Shown in pieces: positions 16,356 to 24,029 of a DNA stretch of 42,588 nucleotides; the first letter of the stretch is position 1, and each line of letters starts with the position of its first letter. The stretch is from an uncultured Eubacteriales bacterium (GTDB taxonomy: Bacteria; Bacillota; Clostridia; Oscillospirales; Oscillospiraceae). The stretch spans positions 1 through 42,588 of the forward strand of contig URDK01000011.1 in assembly GCA_900546485.1 (NCBI GenBank). Direction: 5' to 3'. Below the pieces are notes generated by a model. That model did no database searches. It was not told where the DNA came from and was given only the letters and a program-made list of their open reading frames with translations. The translations under genes were made by a program, and so were the position numbers.

Positions 16356-17108
16356 ATGCAGCTCGTAAAAGATAAAGTCGTATTCATCACCGGCGGTACC
16401 CGCGGCATAGGCTTCGCGGCGGCCAAGATCTTCATCGAGAACGGCGCCCACGTGGCCATCGCCGGCCACTGCCAGGAGACCGTTGACCACGCCCTCGCCC
16501 AGCTCAAGGAGCTGTACCCCGATGTCGAGGTCCTCGGCATGCACCCGGACCTGACCAGCCGTCAGGAGATGCTCGACGCCGTCGGCCAGGTCGTCGCCAA
16601 GTGGGGCCGCATCGACGTCATGATCAACAACGCCGGCATCACCCATGACTCCGTGTTCAGCCGCGTCGCTGAGGGCGAGTTCGAGCACATGTTCGAGGTC
16701 AACGTCTTCGGCGCCTACAACGGCACCTGGGCCGCCTATCAGTACATGAAGAACAACAACAGCGGCGTCATCATCAGCACCGCCTCCGTCACCGGCATCT
16801 ACGGCTCCCTCTCCGGCGTCGCCTACCCCGCCAGCAAGGCTGCCATCGTCGGCATGGTGCACGAGCTCGGCCGTGAGCTGGTCCGCCGCAACATCCGCGT
16901 GGTCGGCGTCGCCCCCGGCGTCGTCAACACCGATATGACCAACGCCAACATGAACCCCGCCATCAAGGAGACCGCCCTTGCCCACCTGCCGATGAAGCGC
17001 ATGCTCGAGCCCGAGGAGATCGCCAACGTCTACCTCTTCCTCGCCAGCGATCTGGCCAGCGGCATCACCGCTACCACCATCAGCGTCGACGGCGCCTACC
17101 GTCCGTAA
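16356..17108 (+). CDS. baiA: 3alpha-hydroxysteroid dehydrogenase BaiA
   Basis: 250 residues, classical SDR. Closely resembles C. scindens BaiA2 (KDKV.FITGGTRGIGFAA, LAQLKELYP, VINTDMT-like VVNTDMT, LPMKRMLEPEEIANVY, SGITATT). Gly-rich TGGTRGIG at 12-19; catalytic Tyr157 and Lys161 (YPASK) with a Ser about 144. Oxidises the 3alpha-hydroxyl of bile acyl-CoA and later reduces the 3-oxo group. The loop after beta2 that contacts the cofactor ribose reads GHCQET instead of GETQEE, losing acidic residues linked to NAD preference. AAAGGA upstream of ATG 16356. Confidence 0.94.
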   Translation: MQLVKDKVVFITGGTRGIGFAAAKIFIENGAHVAIAGHCQETVDHALAQLKELYPDVEVLGMHPDLTSRQEMLDAVGQVVAKWGRIDVMINNAGITHDSVFSRVAEGEFEHMFEVNVFGAYNGTWAAYQYMKNNNSGVIISTASVTGIYGSLSGVAYPASKAAIVGMVHELGRELVRRNIRVVGVAPGVVNTDMTNANMNPAIKETALAHLPMKRMLEPEEIANVYLFLASDLASGITATTISVDGAYRP

Positions 17109-17111
17109 GCC

Positions 17112-17873
17112 ATGCTGCTGAAAGATAAGGTCGCTATAATCACCGGAGCCAACTCCGGTATCGGACACGAATGCGCCCTGCGCTTTCTCGCTGAGGGGGC
17201 CATGGTCGCCGGTGTGGACATCAACACGGGCAGCATGGGTTCTCTCGCCGAGGCGGCGGAGAAATACGGAACTCAGTTTGAAGCGTATCAGTGCGACGTG
17301 CGCAGCGAGGAGTCCGTAAAGGGCGTTGTCGAGGCCGTTGCCGAGCGCTTCGGCGGGCGCATAGACATCATGCTCAACGTTGCAGGCATAACCGTCGACA
17401 TGCCCGTAACGCGCACTGAGAAGAGCGTGTTCGATCGAGTCATCGACGTCAACGCCGGCGGCACTTTCAATTTCTGCAAGCAGGTAGCCGTGTTCATGAA
17501 GAAGCAGCGCTGCGGCTCCATTGTGAACACGAGCTCGGTCACAGCGCAGTTCGGCACCCAGATGGGTACGCCGTACAGTGCCAGCAAGGCCGCCATACTG
17601 GGCATAACGCGCTCGCTGGCCATGGAGCTCGCTCCCTGGAACATCCGCGTCAACGCGGTCGCGCCGGGCGTGGTCAACACTGAGATGGTGTCGAACCTCA
17701 ACGACATGGAACGCGAGAGCTGCGCCAGGAGCATCCCTCTCGGCAGGCTCGGCGAGCCCGGAGACATTGCCAACGCGATGCTCTTCCTCGCCAGCGACAT
17801 GGCCTCCTATGTCACCGGCACCACCCTCAACGTAGACGGCGGCTACCGCCCCGTCTTCGTCCCTCTGCACTGA
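17112..17873 (+). CDS. SDR oxidoreductase, HSDH candidate (FabG-like)
   Basis: 253 residues, classical SDR with TGANSGIG (11-18), Asp at the end of beta2 (GVDIN, favouring NAD(H)), LNVAGI, TSSV and the catalytic YSASK (Tyr155/Lys159). It ends in VDGGYRPVFVPLH. Starts three bases after the baiA stop with no separate Shine-Dalgarno, so translation is probably coupled to baiA. By position a hydroxysteroid dehydrogenase acting on a ring hydroxyl is the best guess, but many FabG-like SDRs look like this; the substrate cannot be read from sequence. Confidence 0.78.
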   Translation: MLLKDKVAIITGANSGIGHECALRFLAEGAMVAGVDINTGSMGSLAEAAEKYGTQFEAYQCDVRSEESVKGVVEAVAERFGGRIDIMLNVAGITVDMPVTRTEKSVFDRVIDVNAGGTFNFCKQVAVFMKKQRCGSIVNTSSVTAQFGTQMGTPYSASKAAILGITRSLAMELAPWNIRVNAVAPGVVNTEMVSNLNDMERESCARSIPLGRLGEPGDIANAMLFLASDMASYVTGTTLNVDGGYRPVFVPLH

Positions 17874-17898
17874 GTACGTAAGAAGCAATAGGACACAT

Positions 17899-17928
17899 CG
17901 GGCCCGGCCCGAGAATGGGCCGGGTCCG
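17899..17928 (+). other. Intraoperonic GC hairpin between two SDR genes
   Basis: About 12-bp stem (core GGCCCGGCCC paired with GGGCCGGGTC, one G-T pair) and loop GAGAAT, no T-run. Lies 19 bases before the next start codon. Confidence 0.5.
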
Positions 17929-17946
17929 GACTGCGGAGGTATTTAA

Positions 17947-18744
17947 ATGAAAAAACTGGAGAACAAGGTGGCGCTTGTCACCGCAAGCACACGCGGCATA
18001 GGCTACGCCATAGCCGAGACCTTCGCCCGCGAGGGTGCCCTGGTATACATGGCCTGCCGCAATCTTGAGGCCGCAAACGAAAAGGCCGCCGCCCTCAACG
18101 CCGAGGGCTGCAACGTGAAGACCGTGTACTTCGAGGCTCACGACAAGCAGAGCATGAAGGACATGATCAGGACCGCCGTCGAGAACGAGGGCAGGCTGGA
18201 CGTACTCGTCAACAACTTCGGCGGGACCAGCCCCAGGGACGACCTCCCGTTCCAGTATACGGATTACGAGAAGTTCGCCGGATACGTCGACGCGCACCTT
18301 TCCAGCGTGTTCATCGCCTCCCAGGAGGCCATACGCCTTGCCATGGAGAAGCAGAAGAGCGGCTGCATAATCAATATAGGCTCCGTCGCCGGCATCACTC
18401 CGGACACCAGCCAAGTCGCTTACGGCACCAGTAAAGCCGCAATCATCCACCTTAGCAAGATGATCGCAGTCCACGCCGCCAAAGACAACATCACCTGCAA
18501 CGTCGTGTGCCCCGGCATGACCGCCACCGAGGCCGTCATGAAGAACCTGAGCCCCGAGTTCATGCAGTTCTTCCTCAAGCATACGCCCATAGCCAGGATG
18601 GCCACGCCTCAGGAGATGGCCGACGCGGCCCTCTACTTTGCGACCGCGCCCTTCACCACCGGTCAGGTCCTCGCCGTACACGGCGGCTTCGGTGTACCCA
18701 GCCCGGTCTACGGCGACATGCTGCTCATGACCAACAAGCGCTGA
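17947..18744 (+). CDS. 7alpha-HSDH-like short-chain dehydrogenase
   Basis: 265 residues. Resembles clostridial 7alpha-hydroxysteroid dehydrogenases (as remembered for C. sardiniense/C. absonum and C. scindens): KKLENKVALVTASTRGIG, YMACRNLEAANE, DVLVNNFGGT, CNVVCPGMTATEA, and the extended end GGFGVPSPVYG. Catalytic Tyr159/Lys163 (YGTSK). Arg after beta2 (ACRN) suggests NADP(H). The Gly-rich motif begins TAS instead of TGS, as in those enzymes. 7alpha-HSDH interconverts 7alpha-hydroxy and 7-oxo bile acids and is normally encoded away from the bai operon. GGAGG lies 7 bases before the ATG. Confidence 0.75.
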   Translation: MKKLENKVALVTASTRGIGYAIAETFAREGALVYMACRNLEAANEKAAALNAEGCNVKTVYFEAHDKQSMKDMIRTAVENEGRLDVLVNNFGGTSPRDDLPFQYTDYEKFAGYVDAHLSSVFIASQEAIRLAMEKQKSGCIINIGSVAGITPDTSQVAYGTSKAAIIHLSKMIAVHAAKDNITCNVVCPGMTATEAVMKNLSPEFMQFFLKHTPIARMATPQEMADAALYFATAPFTTGQVLAVHGGFGVPSPVYGDMLLMTNKR

Positions 18745-18758
18745 AAGGAGTAGAGAGA

Positions 18759-19268
18759 ATGGAACGCCAGATAGCGGAGCTCATAGAGAAGGAAGCCATA
18801 CGCGAGCAGATATATAACTACTGCCGCGCCCTTGACCGCATAGACAACGAACTGGGTTACAGCGTATTCGCTGAGGATTCCAAGGTCGACTACGGCCCCA
18901 CCTACAAGGGAGACGGCCGTGGCTTCATCGACATGATGCTCAACATGCACAGGACCATGGTCTCCACTCACCACATGATGACCAACATCCTCATCAAGTT
19001 CAACGAGGACATGACCCGTGCGGCCAGCGAGACCTACATGTACGCCGGCTGCAAGTACAAGAATAAGGCGGGCGAGGCCAGCTTCGTCGTCGAGGCCCGC
19101 TGCCGCGACATAGACAAGTGGGAGAAGCGTGACGGCAAATGGGTCATCACCGAGCGCGTTGTCGCCGGCGACAACACCTTCATGCTCACCCCACGCTACT
19201 TTGACGACTACAACAACGGACGCGACACCGTAAAGGACCCGTCCTACACCTTTTTTGAAGAGCTCTGA
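18759..19268 (+). CDS. SnoaL/NTF2-fold protein, divergent BaiE relative
   Basis: 169 residues with the SnoaL_4 pattern: EAIREQIYNYCRALDRID, VDYGPTY, THHMMTN and a C-terminal KRDGKWVITERVV. Compared with BaiE the Tyr/Asp pair is kept (Tyr21, Asp26) and a His lies at the right place (His71 or His72), but the residue matching Asp106 is not acidic. It may therefore be an isomerase, a binding protein or a dehydratase with altered chemistry; it holds a similar place near baiH to baiI of C. scindens, but I cannot call it BaiI. AAAGGAG upstream of ATG 18759. Confidence 0.7.
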   Translation: MERQIAELIEKEAIREQIYNYCRALDRIDNELGYSVFAEDSKVDYGPTYKGDGRGFIDMMLNMHRTMVSTHHMMTNILIKFNEDMTRAASETYMYAGCKYKNKAGEASFVVEARCRDIDKWEKRDGKWVITERVVAGDNTFMLTPRYFDDYNNGRDTVKDPSYTFFEEL

Positions 19269-19335
19269 GAGAAAATAAGGAAATACCACGGACTGCCCAG
19301 CGGCGTCCGGTGAAATGAGAGGAACATAGAACGAC

Positions 19336-21321
19336 ATGGATATGCACAATGCAAAGCTGTTTTCCCCGCTCAAGGTGGGCTCGCTGACCCTGCGCAACCG
19401 CGTAGGCATGGCTCCCATGAGCATGGATTACGAAGCCAAGGACGGCACCGTGCCCAAGCAGCTGGCCGACATCTTTGTCCGCCGCGCTGAGGGCGGCACC
19501 GGCTTCGTCGTCATCGACGCCGTCACTGTTGACCGCAAGTACCAGTACATAGGCAAGACCACCTGCCTCGACTCCGACGACCTGGTGCCTCAGTTCCGCG
19601 ACTTTGCCCAGCGTGTCGCCGCCACCGGCTCCACGCTCATCCCCCAGATAATCCATCCGGGCCCCGAGAGCATCTGCGGTTTCCGCGGCATCCCGCCCCT
19701 CGGCCCCTCCGTCAACACCAACGCGAACTGTCACGTCTCCCGCGCCATGACCATCGACGAGATACACGAGGTCATCAAGCAGTACGGCCAGGCTGCAAGG
19801 CGCGTTGAGGAGGCCGGCTGCGGCGGCATCGGTCTGCACTGCGCCCACGCCTACATGATGCCCGGCGCCTTCCTCTCCCCGCTGCGCAACAAGCGCATGG
19901 ACGAGTACGGCGGCTGCATCGACAATCGCGCCCGCTTCATCCTTGAGGTCATTGCCGAGGTCCGCAGGAACGTCAGCCCCGACTTCCCCATCTTCCTGCG
20001 CATTTCCGGCGATGAGCGCCAGGAGGGCGGCAACTCCCTCGAGGAAATGCTCTACCTCGCGCCCAAGTTCGAGGCGGCCGGCGTCAACCTGCTCGAGGTC
20101 TCCGGCGGCGTCCAGTACGAGGGCCTGGAGAACATTCTCCCCAGCCACGGCAAGCGCATCGGCATGAACGTCTACGAGGCCAGCGAGATCAAGAAGGTCG
20201 TGAACATCCCCGTCTACGTCGTCGGCAAGATCAATGACATCCGCTACGCCGCCGACATAGTAGAGCGCGGACTGGTGGACGGCGTCTCCATGGGCCGCCC
20301 GCTGCTGGCCGACCCCGACCTCTGCAACAAGGCCATCGAGAATCGCTTTGACGACATCACCCCTTGCGGAAGCTGCGGCGGAAGCTGCATCACCCGCACC
20401 GCGGAGCATCCGCAATGCCGCTGCCACATCAACCCCCGCGTGGGTCACGAGTACGACTACCCGGACAAGCCGGCCGAGCGCGTCAAGAAGACCCTCATCA
20501 TCGGCGCCGGCCCCGGCGGCATGTACGCCGCTGTGACTGCGGCCGAGCGCGGACACGACGTGACGGTGTGGGAGGCTGACGACAAGATCGGCGGCCAGCT
20601 CAACCTCGCTGTGACGAGCCCCGGCAAGCAGGAGATGACCAAGTGGCTGGTGCACCTGAACTACCGCGCCAAGAAGGCGGGAGTGAAGTTCGAGTTCGGC
20701 AAGGAAGCGACCGTTGAGGCGGTGCGCGAGTTTGCTCCGGACGCGGTCATCGTGGCCACGGGCGCGAAGCCTCTGATCCCGCCCATCAAGGGCACTCAGG
20801 AGTACCCGGTTCGCACCGCTCACGACTTCCTGCGCGGGAAGTTTGTAATCCCGAAGGGCCGCGTGTGCATCCTCGGCGGCGGCGAAGTCGCCTGCGAGAC
20901 GGCTGAGACCATCATCAACAACGCGCGTCCGACCGCGTTCACCCGCGGTTTCGATGCGAGCATCGGCGACATCGACGTCACGATAATCGAGATGCTGCCC
21001 CAGATTCTCACCGGCGTGTGCATGCCCAACAGGGCGCCTCTTATGCGCACTCTGAAGAAGAACGACGTGCACATCAACGTAAACACCAAGGTGCTGGAGG
21101 TCACTGACCACGACGTCAAGGTCCAGCGGAAGGACGGCACCGAGGAATGGCTCCGCGGCTTTGACTACGTCATCTTCGGCCTCGGCGCCCGCAACTACGA
21201 CCCGCTGAGCGAGAAGCTCCGCGAGTTCGTCCCCGAAGTCCATGTTATCGGCGACGCCGTCAAGGCCCGCCAGTCCAGCGATGCCATGTGGGAGGGCTTC
21301 GAGGTCGCCTACAACCTCTAA
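19336..21321 (+). CDS. baiH: BaiH, NADH-dependent bile acid enoate reductase
   Basis: 661 residues, the BaiH length, and very similar to C. scindens BaiH throughout (LFSPLKVGSLTLRNRVGMAP, RRAEGGTG, IIHPGPES, LHCAHAYM, LSPLRNKRMDEYGG, GRPLLADPDLCNKA, KGVHINVN-like DVHINVN, VPEVHVIGDAV). FMN barrel, Fe-S cysteines Cys344/347/351 plus a later Cys, then a FAD/NAD module (GAGPGGM about 392; LGGGEVACETAE). Current view: reduces the C6-C7 double bond in the reductive arm; earlier work described it as a 7beta delta4 oxidoreductase. ATG 19336 gives the same MDM start as C. scindens BaiH. Confidence 0.94.
   Translation: MDMHNAKLFSPLKVGSLTLRNRVGMAPMSMDYEAKDGTVPKQLADIFVRRAEGGTGFVVIDAVTVDRKYQYIGKTTCLDSDDLVPQFRDFAQRVAATGSTLIPQIIHPGPESICGFRGIPPLGPSVNTNANCHVSRAMTIDEIHEVIKQYGQAARRVEEAGCGGIGLHCAHAYMMPGAFLSPLRNKRMDEYGGCIDNRARFILEVIAEVRRNVSPDFPIFLRISGDERQEGGNSLEEMLYLAPKFEAAGVNLLEVSGGVQYEGLENILPSHGKRIGMNVYEASEIKKVVNIPVYVVGKINDIRYAADIVERGLVDGVSMGRPLLADPDLCNKAIENRFDDITPCGSCGGSCITRTAEHPQCRCHINPRVGHEYDYPDKPAERVKKTLIIGAGPGGMYAAVTAAERGHDVTVWEADDKIGGQLNLAVTSPGKQEMTKWLVHLNYRAKKAGVKFEFGKEATVEAVREFAPDAVIVATGAKPLIPPIKGTQEYPVRTAHDFLRGKFVIPKGRVCILGGGEVACETAETIINNARPTAFTRGFDASIGDIDVTIIEMLPQILTGVCMPNRAPLMRTLKKNDVHINVNTKVLEVTDHDVKVQRKDGTEEWLRGFDYVIFGLGARNYDPLSEKLREFVPEVHVIGDAVKARQSSDAMWEGFEVAYNL
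20938..21321 (+). repeat. Direct repeat, copy in baiH 3' end
   Basis: About 384 bases repeated in the same direction at 22048-22431 with most bases identical (20 or more consecutive identities in places). The two copies flank the membrane-protein gene, 1.1 kb apart. Confidence 0.85.
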
Positions 21322-21374
21322 TAAACAGCCCTGCCAGCAAGGTGCCACGCCAAAACCATAAAGGAGTTTAAAAC

Positions 21375-21914
21375 ATGACAGCTGAAGGAAGGAAATTTGC
21401 GTTCAAGAAATCCCTCGCCTGCGGTCCTGCGACAATAGTCCTCACCGCAATCATCATGTACTTCACGATGGCAAAGGCCTACGCCGCCAATCCCACCGAT
21501 CTGCTCGGCATGTCCGCGCTCGGCGGCACTGTGTTCGTAACCTCTATGATCTGCACCTGCATTCAGTACCCCATCGTCGGTTCTCTTTTTAAAAAGCAGT
21601 TTTCCGGCGGCGAGAAGCTGCCTGCCATGGGCAAGCGTGAGGAGCAGGTACAGTTCTGGAAGTGGATTCCCGGACACTGGCTGGCCTACAACATCGTCAT
21701 CAGCGCCTTTGCAGGCATCCTGTTCGGCAGCGGCGTACCCGCTTTTCTCGTGAGCTGGGGCATCAATCCCGGCGGCATCGGCCAGCTTGGCTATGCCCTG
21801 CTCTCCGGTGTCATCAACGGTCTCGGCACCTGGTTTGCGGTATATCTGTCTCAGATCTATCTCGTCCAGCTCTTCAACGAGAAGGCTGCCAAGACCGCGA
21901 CTGCTAAAAAATAA
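21375..21914 (+). CDS. Unrecognised four-helix membrane protein inside the bai operon
   Basis: 179 residues. Four hydrophobic segments at about 16-36, 45-66, 101-121 and 128-160, separated by a polar stretch (KKQFSGGEKLPAMGKREEQ) and ending in a Lys-rich tail, so an integral cytoplasmic membrane protein. I recognise no family and no motif. It has a clear AAGGAG and lies 53 bases after baiH. It might help transport bile acids with baiG or sense the membrane; no evidence for either. It is flanked by baiH and by a decayed copy of the baiH 3' end. Confidence 0.75.
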   Translation: MTAEGRKFAFKKSLACGPATIVLTAIIMYFTMAKAYAANPTDLLGMSALGGTVFVTSMICTCIQYPIVGSLFKKQFSGGEKLPAMGKREEQVQFWKWIPGHWLAYNIVISAFAGILFGSGVPAFLVSWGINPGGIGQLGYALLSGVINGLGTWFAVYLSQIYLVQLFNEKAAKTATAKK

Positions 21915-21954
21915 AGTCAGCGCTTTCATTGAGGAGCCGTCCTCCAGGGCGGCT

Positions 21955-22431
21955 CCATCCTTAAGAAGGCCATAGAGAACCACTTTGACGACATCACCCC
22001 CCTGCGTGGGTCACGAGTACGGTTGCCCGGGCAATCCGGTCGAGCGTGTTCACCCGTGTCTTCTACGCGAGCATCGGTGACATAGCCGTCACAACAATTG
22101 AGATGCTGCCCCAGATCCTCACAGGCGTGTGCATGCCCAACAGGACTCCGCTCATGCGCACTCCGAAGAAGAACGGGGTTCACATCAATGTAAACACCAA
22201 GGTGCTGGAGGTCACTGACCACAACGTCAAGGTCCAGCGGAAGGACGGCACCGAGGAATGGCTCCGCGGCTTTGACTACGTCATCTTCGACCTCGGTGCC
22301 CGCAACCACTACCCGCTGAGTGAGGAGCTCCGCGAGTTCGTCCCCGAAGTCCACGTCTTGGCAAATTCGTCCCCGCCCTCCCGTTCAGCGACGCCATGTG
22401 GATGGGCTTCGAGGTCGCGTACAACTTATAA
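21955..22431 (+). pseudogene. Decayed partial copy of baiH
   Basis: Three blocks of baiH are recognisable in order with the spaces between them deleted: 21967-21990 (matching 20334-20357, with the AAGGCCAT.GAGAA block), 22003-22045 (matching about 20440-20485, GTGGGTCACGAGTAC) and 22048-22431 (matching 20938-21321). The last block encodes IGDIAVTTIEMLPQILTGVC and VQRKDGTEEWLRGFDYVIF almost unchanged, then loses frame near 22360, yet still carries the final VAYNL-like codons and stop in another frame. No start or cofactor domains remain. Not functional as an enzyme. Confidence 0.85.
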
Positions 22432-22548
22432 GTAAGGATGCGCTCCATCTGGGGTGAGGGATAACGCCCCGGACAGAGCCCGGCGAGCGCTTGGGCTGGG
22501 AAAAGCCTTCCGGTCGCAGCCTGAGCCATGTCAAGAAGGAGAAAAAGT

Positions 22549-23970
22549 ATGGATGCTACGGTAAACAAAAATTACAAGAAGGGCTTTGTGCCTTTCGCAA
22601 TGGCCGCGGCGCTGGTCAGCCTGGCCGGCGGCTTCACGGCTACCATCCCCAACAACATCGTCAGCTCCTGGGGACTTGACGATTCCTGGCTGACTTGGAT
22701 CACCCTCGCGATGAGCATGGGCATGGCCGCCTGCGCGCCTGTCCTCGGTAAGCTGGGCGACATCTTCGGCCGCCGCGGCGCTGCTCTTTTCGGTATGGCC
22801 GTTATGGTCGTCGGCGAGCTTGGCCTCGGCCTCGCGCCCAACGGCGCCGTGTGGATGGCCATCCTTTTCCGCTTCGTTATAGGCGTCGGCGCTGCCGCTA
22901 TTTCCCCGACCGTTATCGCTTACATAACCAGTGAGTTCCCGCCTGCCAAGATGGGTACCGGTTTCGCCGTTTACATGGCTCTGTCCAGCGGCATGGTCAT
23001 CTTTGGACCCACCATCGGCGGCATCATAGTCCAGACCACCCAGAACTACCGCATCATCCTCTACATCTGCGCTGTCCTGGCTGCTGCCTGCTTCGTCGTC
23101 GGCCTGTTCACCATGCCCAAGGAGACCGGCCCGAAGAAGGGCTTCGCCGGTTTTGATATATTCGGCGGAATCTTCATCATCCTGTTCTTCTCCCTGGCTC
23201 TCTGCGTTCCCAATCTCGCTCAGGGTGAGGCCGGCTGGTTCGGCAAATCCACTCTCATCGTCATCGCCGCTACCATTGTGTGCCTTGTGGTCCTGGTCTT
23301 CGCCGAGAAGAAGGCCAAGAACCCCATCCTCAACGGCAAGTTCATGGCCCGCAAGCAGTTCATTCTGCCTGTCGTCGTGCTCTTCCTCACCCAGGGTCTC
23401 ATGCAGGCCTGCATGACCAACACCATCCGCTTCACCATGATCCTCGACCCCACCAGCACCGTCGGCAACTACGCCACCAGCATACTGTACGTCGGCATGA
23501 CCATCGGCAACATCGCCGTGGCCCCGCTCGCCAGCAAGAAGGAGCCCCGCTACATCTCCGCCCTTGCTCTGGTGTTCTGCCTGATAGGCGCTGCTATACA
23601 GCTGCTCTACACCGCTGAGTCCGGCTTCATCGTCTTCGCGGCCAGCCTGTTCTTCGTCGGCCTCGGCCTCGGCGGCAACGGCACCATCTTCATGAACGTC
23701 GCCCTGTCCGGCCTAGACCCGAAGATCGCCGGCGCAGGCTCCGGTACCTACACCGTGTTCCGTGACCTGTCCGCCCCCTTCGGCGTTGCCGTGTTCTGCC
23801 CGATGTTCGTTGCCGGCTACTCCGCCGCCATGGCTACCGGTGACTCCGTCCGCATCGCTGCCGACCTCGTCAGCTCCATGCACAATGTCGCGTGGGTCCA
23901 GATGGGCTGTGTCGTTGCCGGCATGATCGTCTGCCTGATGATCCCCAAGATCCACAACAAGAACGCCTGA
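22549..23970 (+). CDS. baiG: BaiG, MFS bile acid transporter
   Basis: 473 residues, major facilitator superfamily with about 12-14 membrane segments. It resembles C. scindens BaiG, a proton-dependent importer of primary bile acids: NKNYKKGFVPFA, the loop 2-3 signature GKLGDIFGRR, FMARKQFILPV, LFLTQGLMQACMTN, GLGLGGNGTIFM, FRDLSAPFGVAVF. The ATG at 22549 was chosen because AAGGAG ends 8 bases earlier; a start at 22528 would put the Shine-Dalgarno inside the gene. Follows the decayed baiH copy, probably in the same transcript. Confidence 0.9.
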   Translation: MDATVNKNYKKGFVPFAMAAALVSLAGGFTATIPNNIVSSWGLDDSWLTWITLAMSMGMAACAPVLGKLGDIFGRRGAALFGMAVMVVGELGLGLAPNGAVWMAILFRFVIGVGAAAISPTVIAYITSEFPPAKMGTGFAVYMALSSGMVIFGPTIGGIIVQTTQNYRIILYICAVLAAACFVVGLFTMPKETGPKKGFAGFDIFGGIFIILFFSLALCVPNLAQGEAGWFGKSTLIVIAATIVCLVVLVFAEKKAKNPILNGKFMARKQFILPVVVLFLTQGLMQACMTNTIRFTMILDPTSTVGNYATSILYVGMTIGNIAVAPLASKKEPRYISALALVFCLIGAAIQLLYTAESGFIVFAASLFFVGLGLGGNGTIFMNVALSGLDPKIAGAGSGTYTVFRDLSAPFGVAVFCPMFVAGYSAAMATGDSVRIAADLVSSMHNVAWVQMGCVVAGMIVCLMIPKIHNKNA

Positions 23971-23980
23971 ATCCACTCAA

Positions 23981-24009
23981 TGGCCCCCTGCCTCTCAGGC
24001 GGGGGGCCA
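23981..24009 (+). other. Intraoperonic GC hairpin after baiG
   Basis: About 12-bp stem (TGGCCCCCTGCC/GGCGGGGGGCCA with one T-G pair) and a five-base loop, no T-run. It divides the baiG part of the operon from the following dehydratase-reductase-SDR-dehydratase group. Confidence 0.55.
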
Positions 24010-24029
24010 ACGCAGAAAGGAGCAAAACA

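Noticed and set aside
18759..19268. Firm assignment as BaiI
   Set aside because: Only the fold and the neighbourhood support this; I could not match specific BaiI residues from memory.
19186..21348. 720-codon open frame antisense to baiH
   Set aside because: Shadow frame caused by GC-rich third positions; it has no family likeness or ribosome site and lies opposite a clear BaiH. The same holds for long antisense frames at 5140-6381, 11792-13651, 13778-15349, 15741-17888 and 24490-26541, and for the frame 6439-7836 opposite baiF.
22046..22435. A 129-codon frame as a small independent gene
   Set aside because: It matches only the 3' end of baiH, starts in a deletion junction and leaves the correct frame before the end; treated as a pseudogene.
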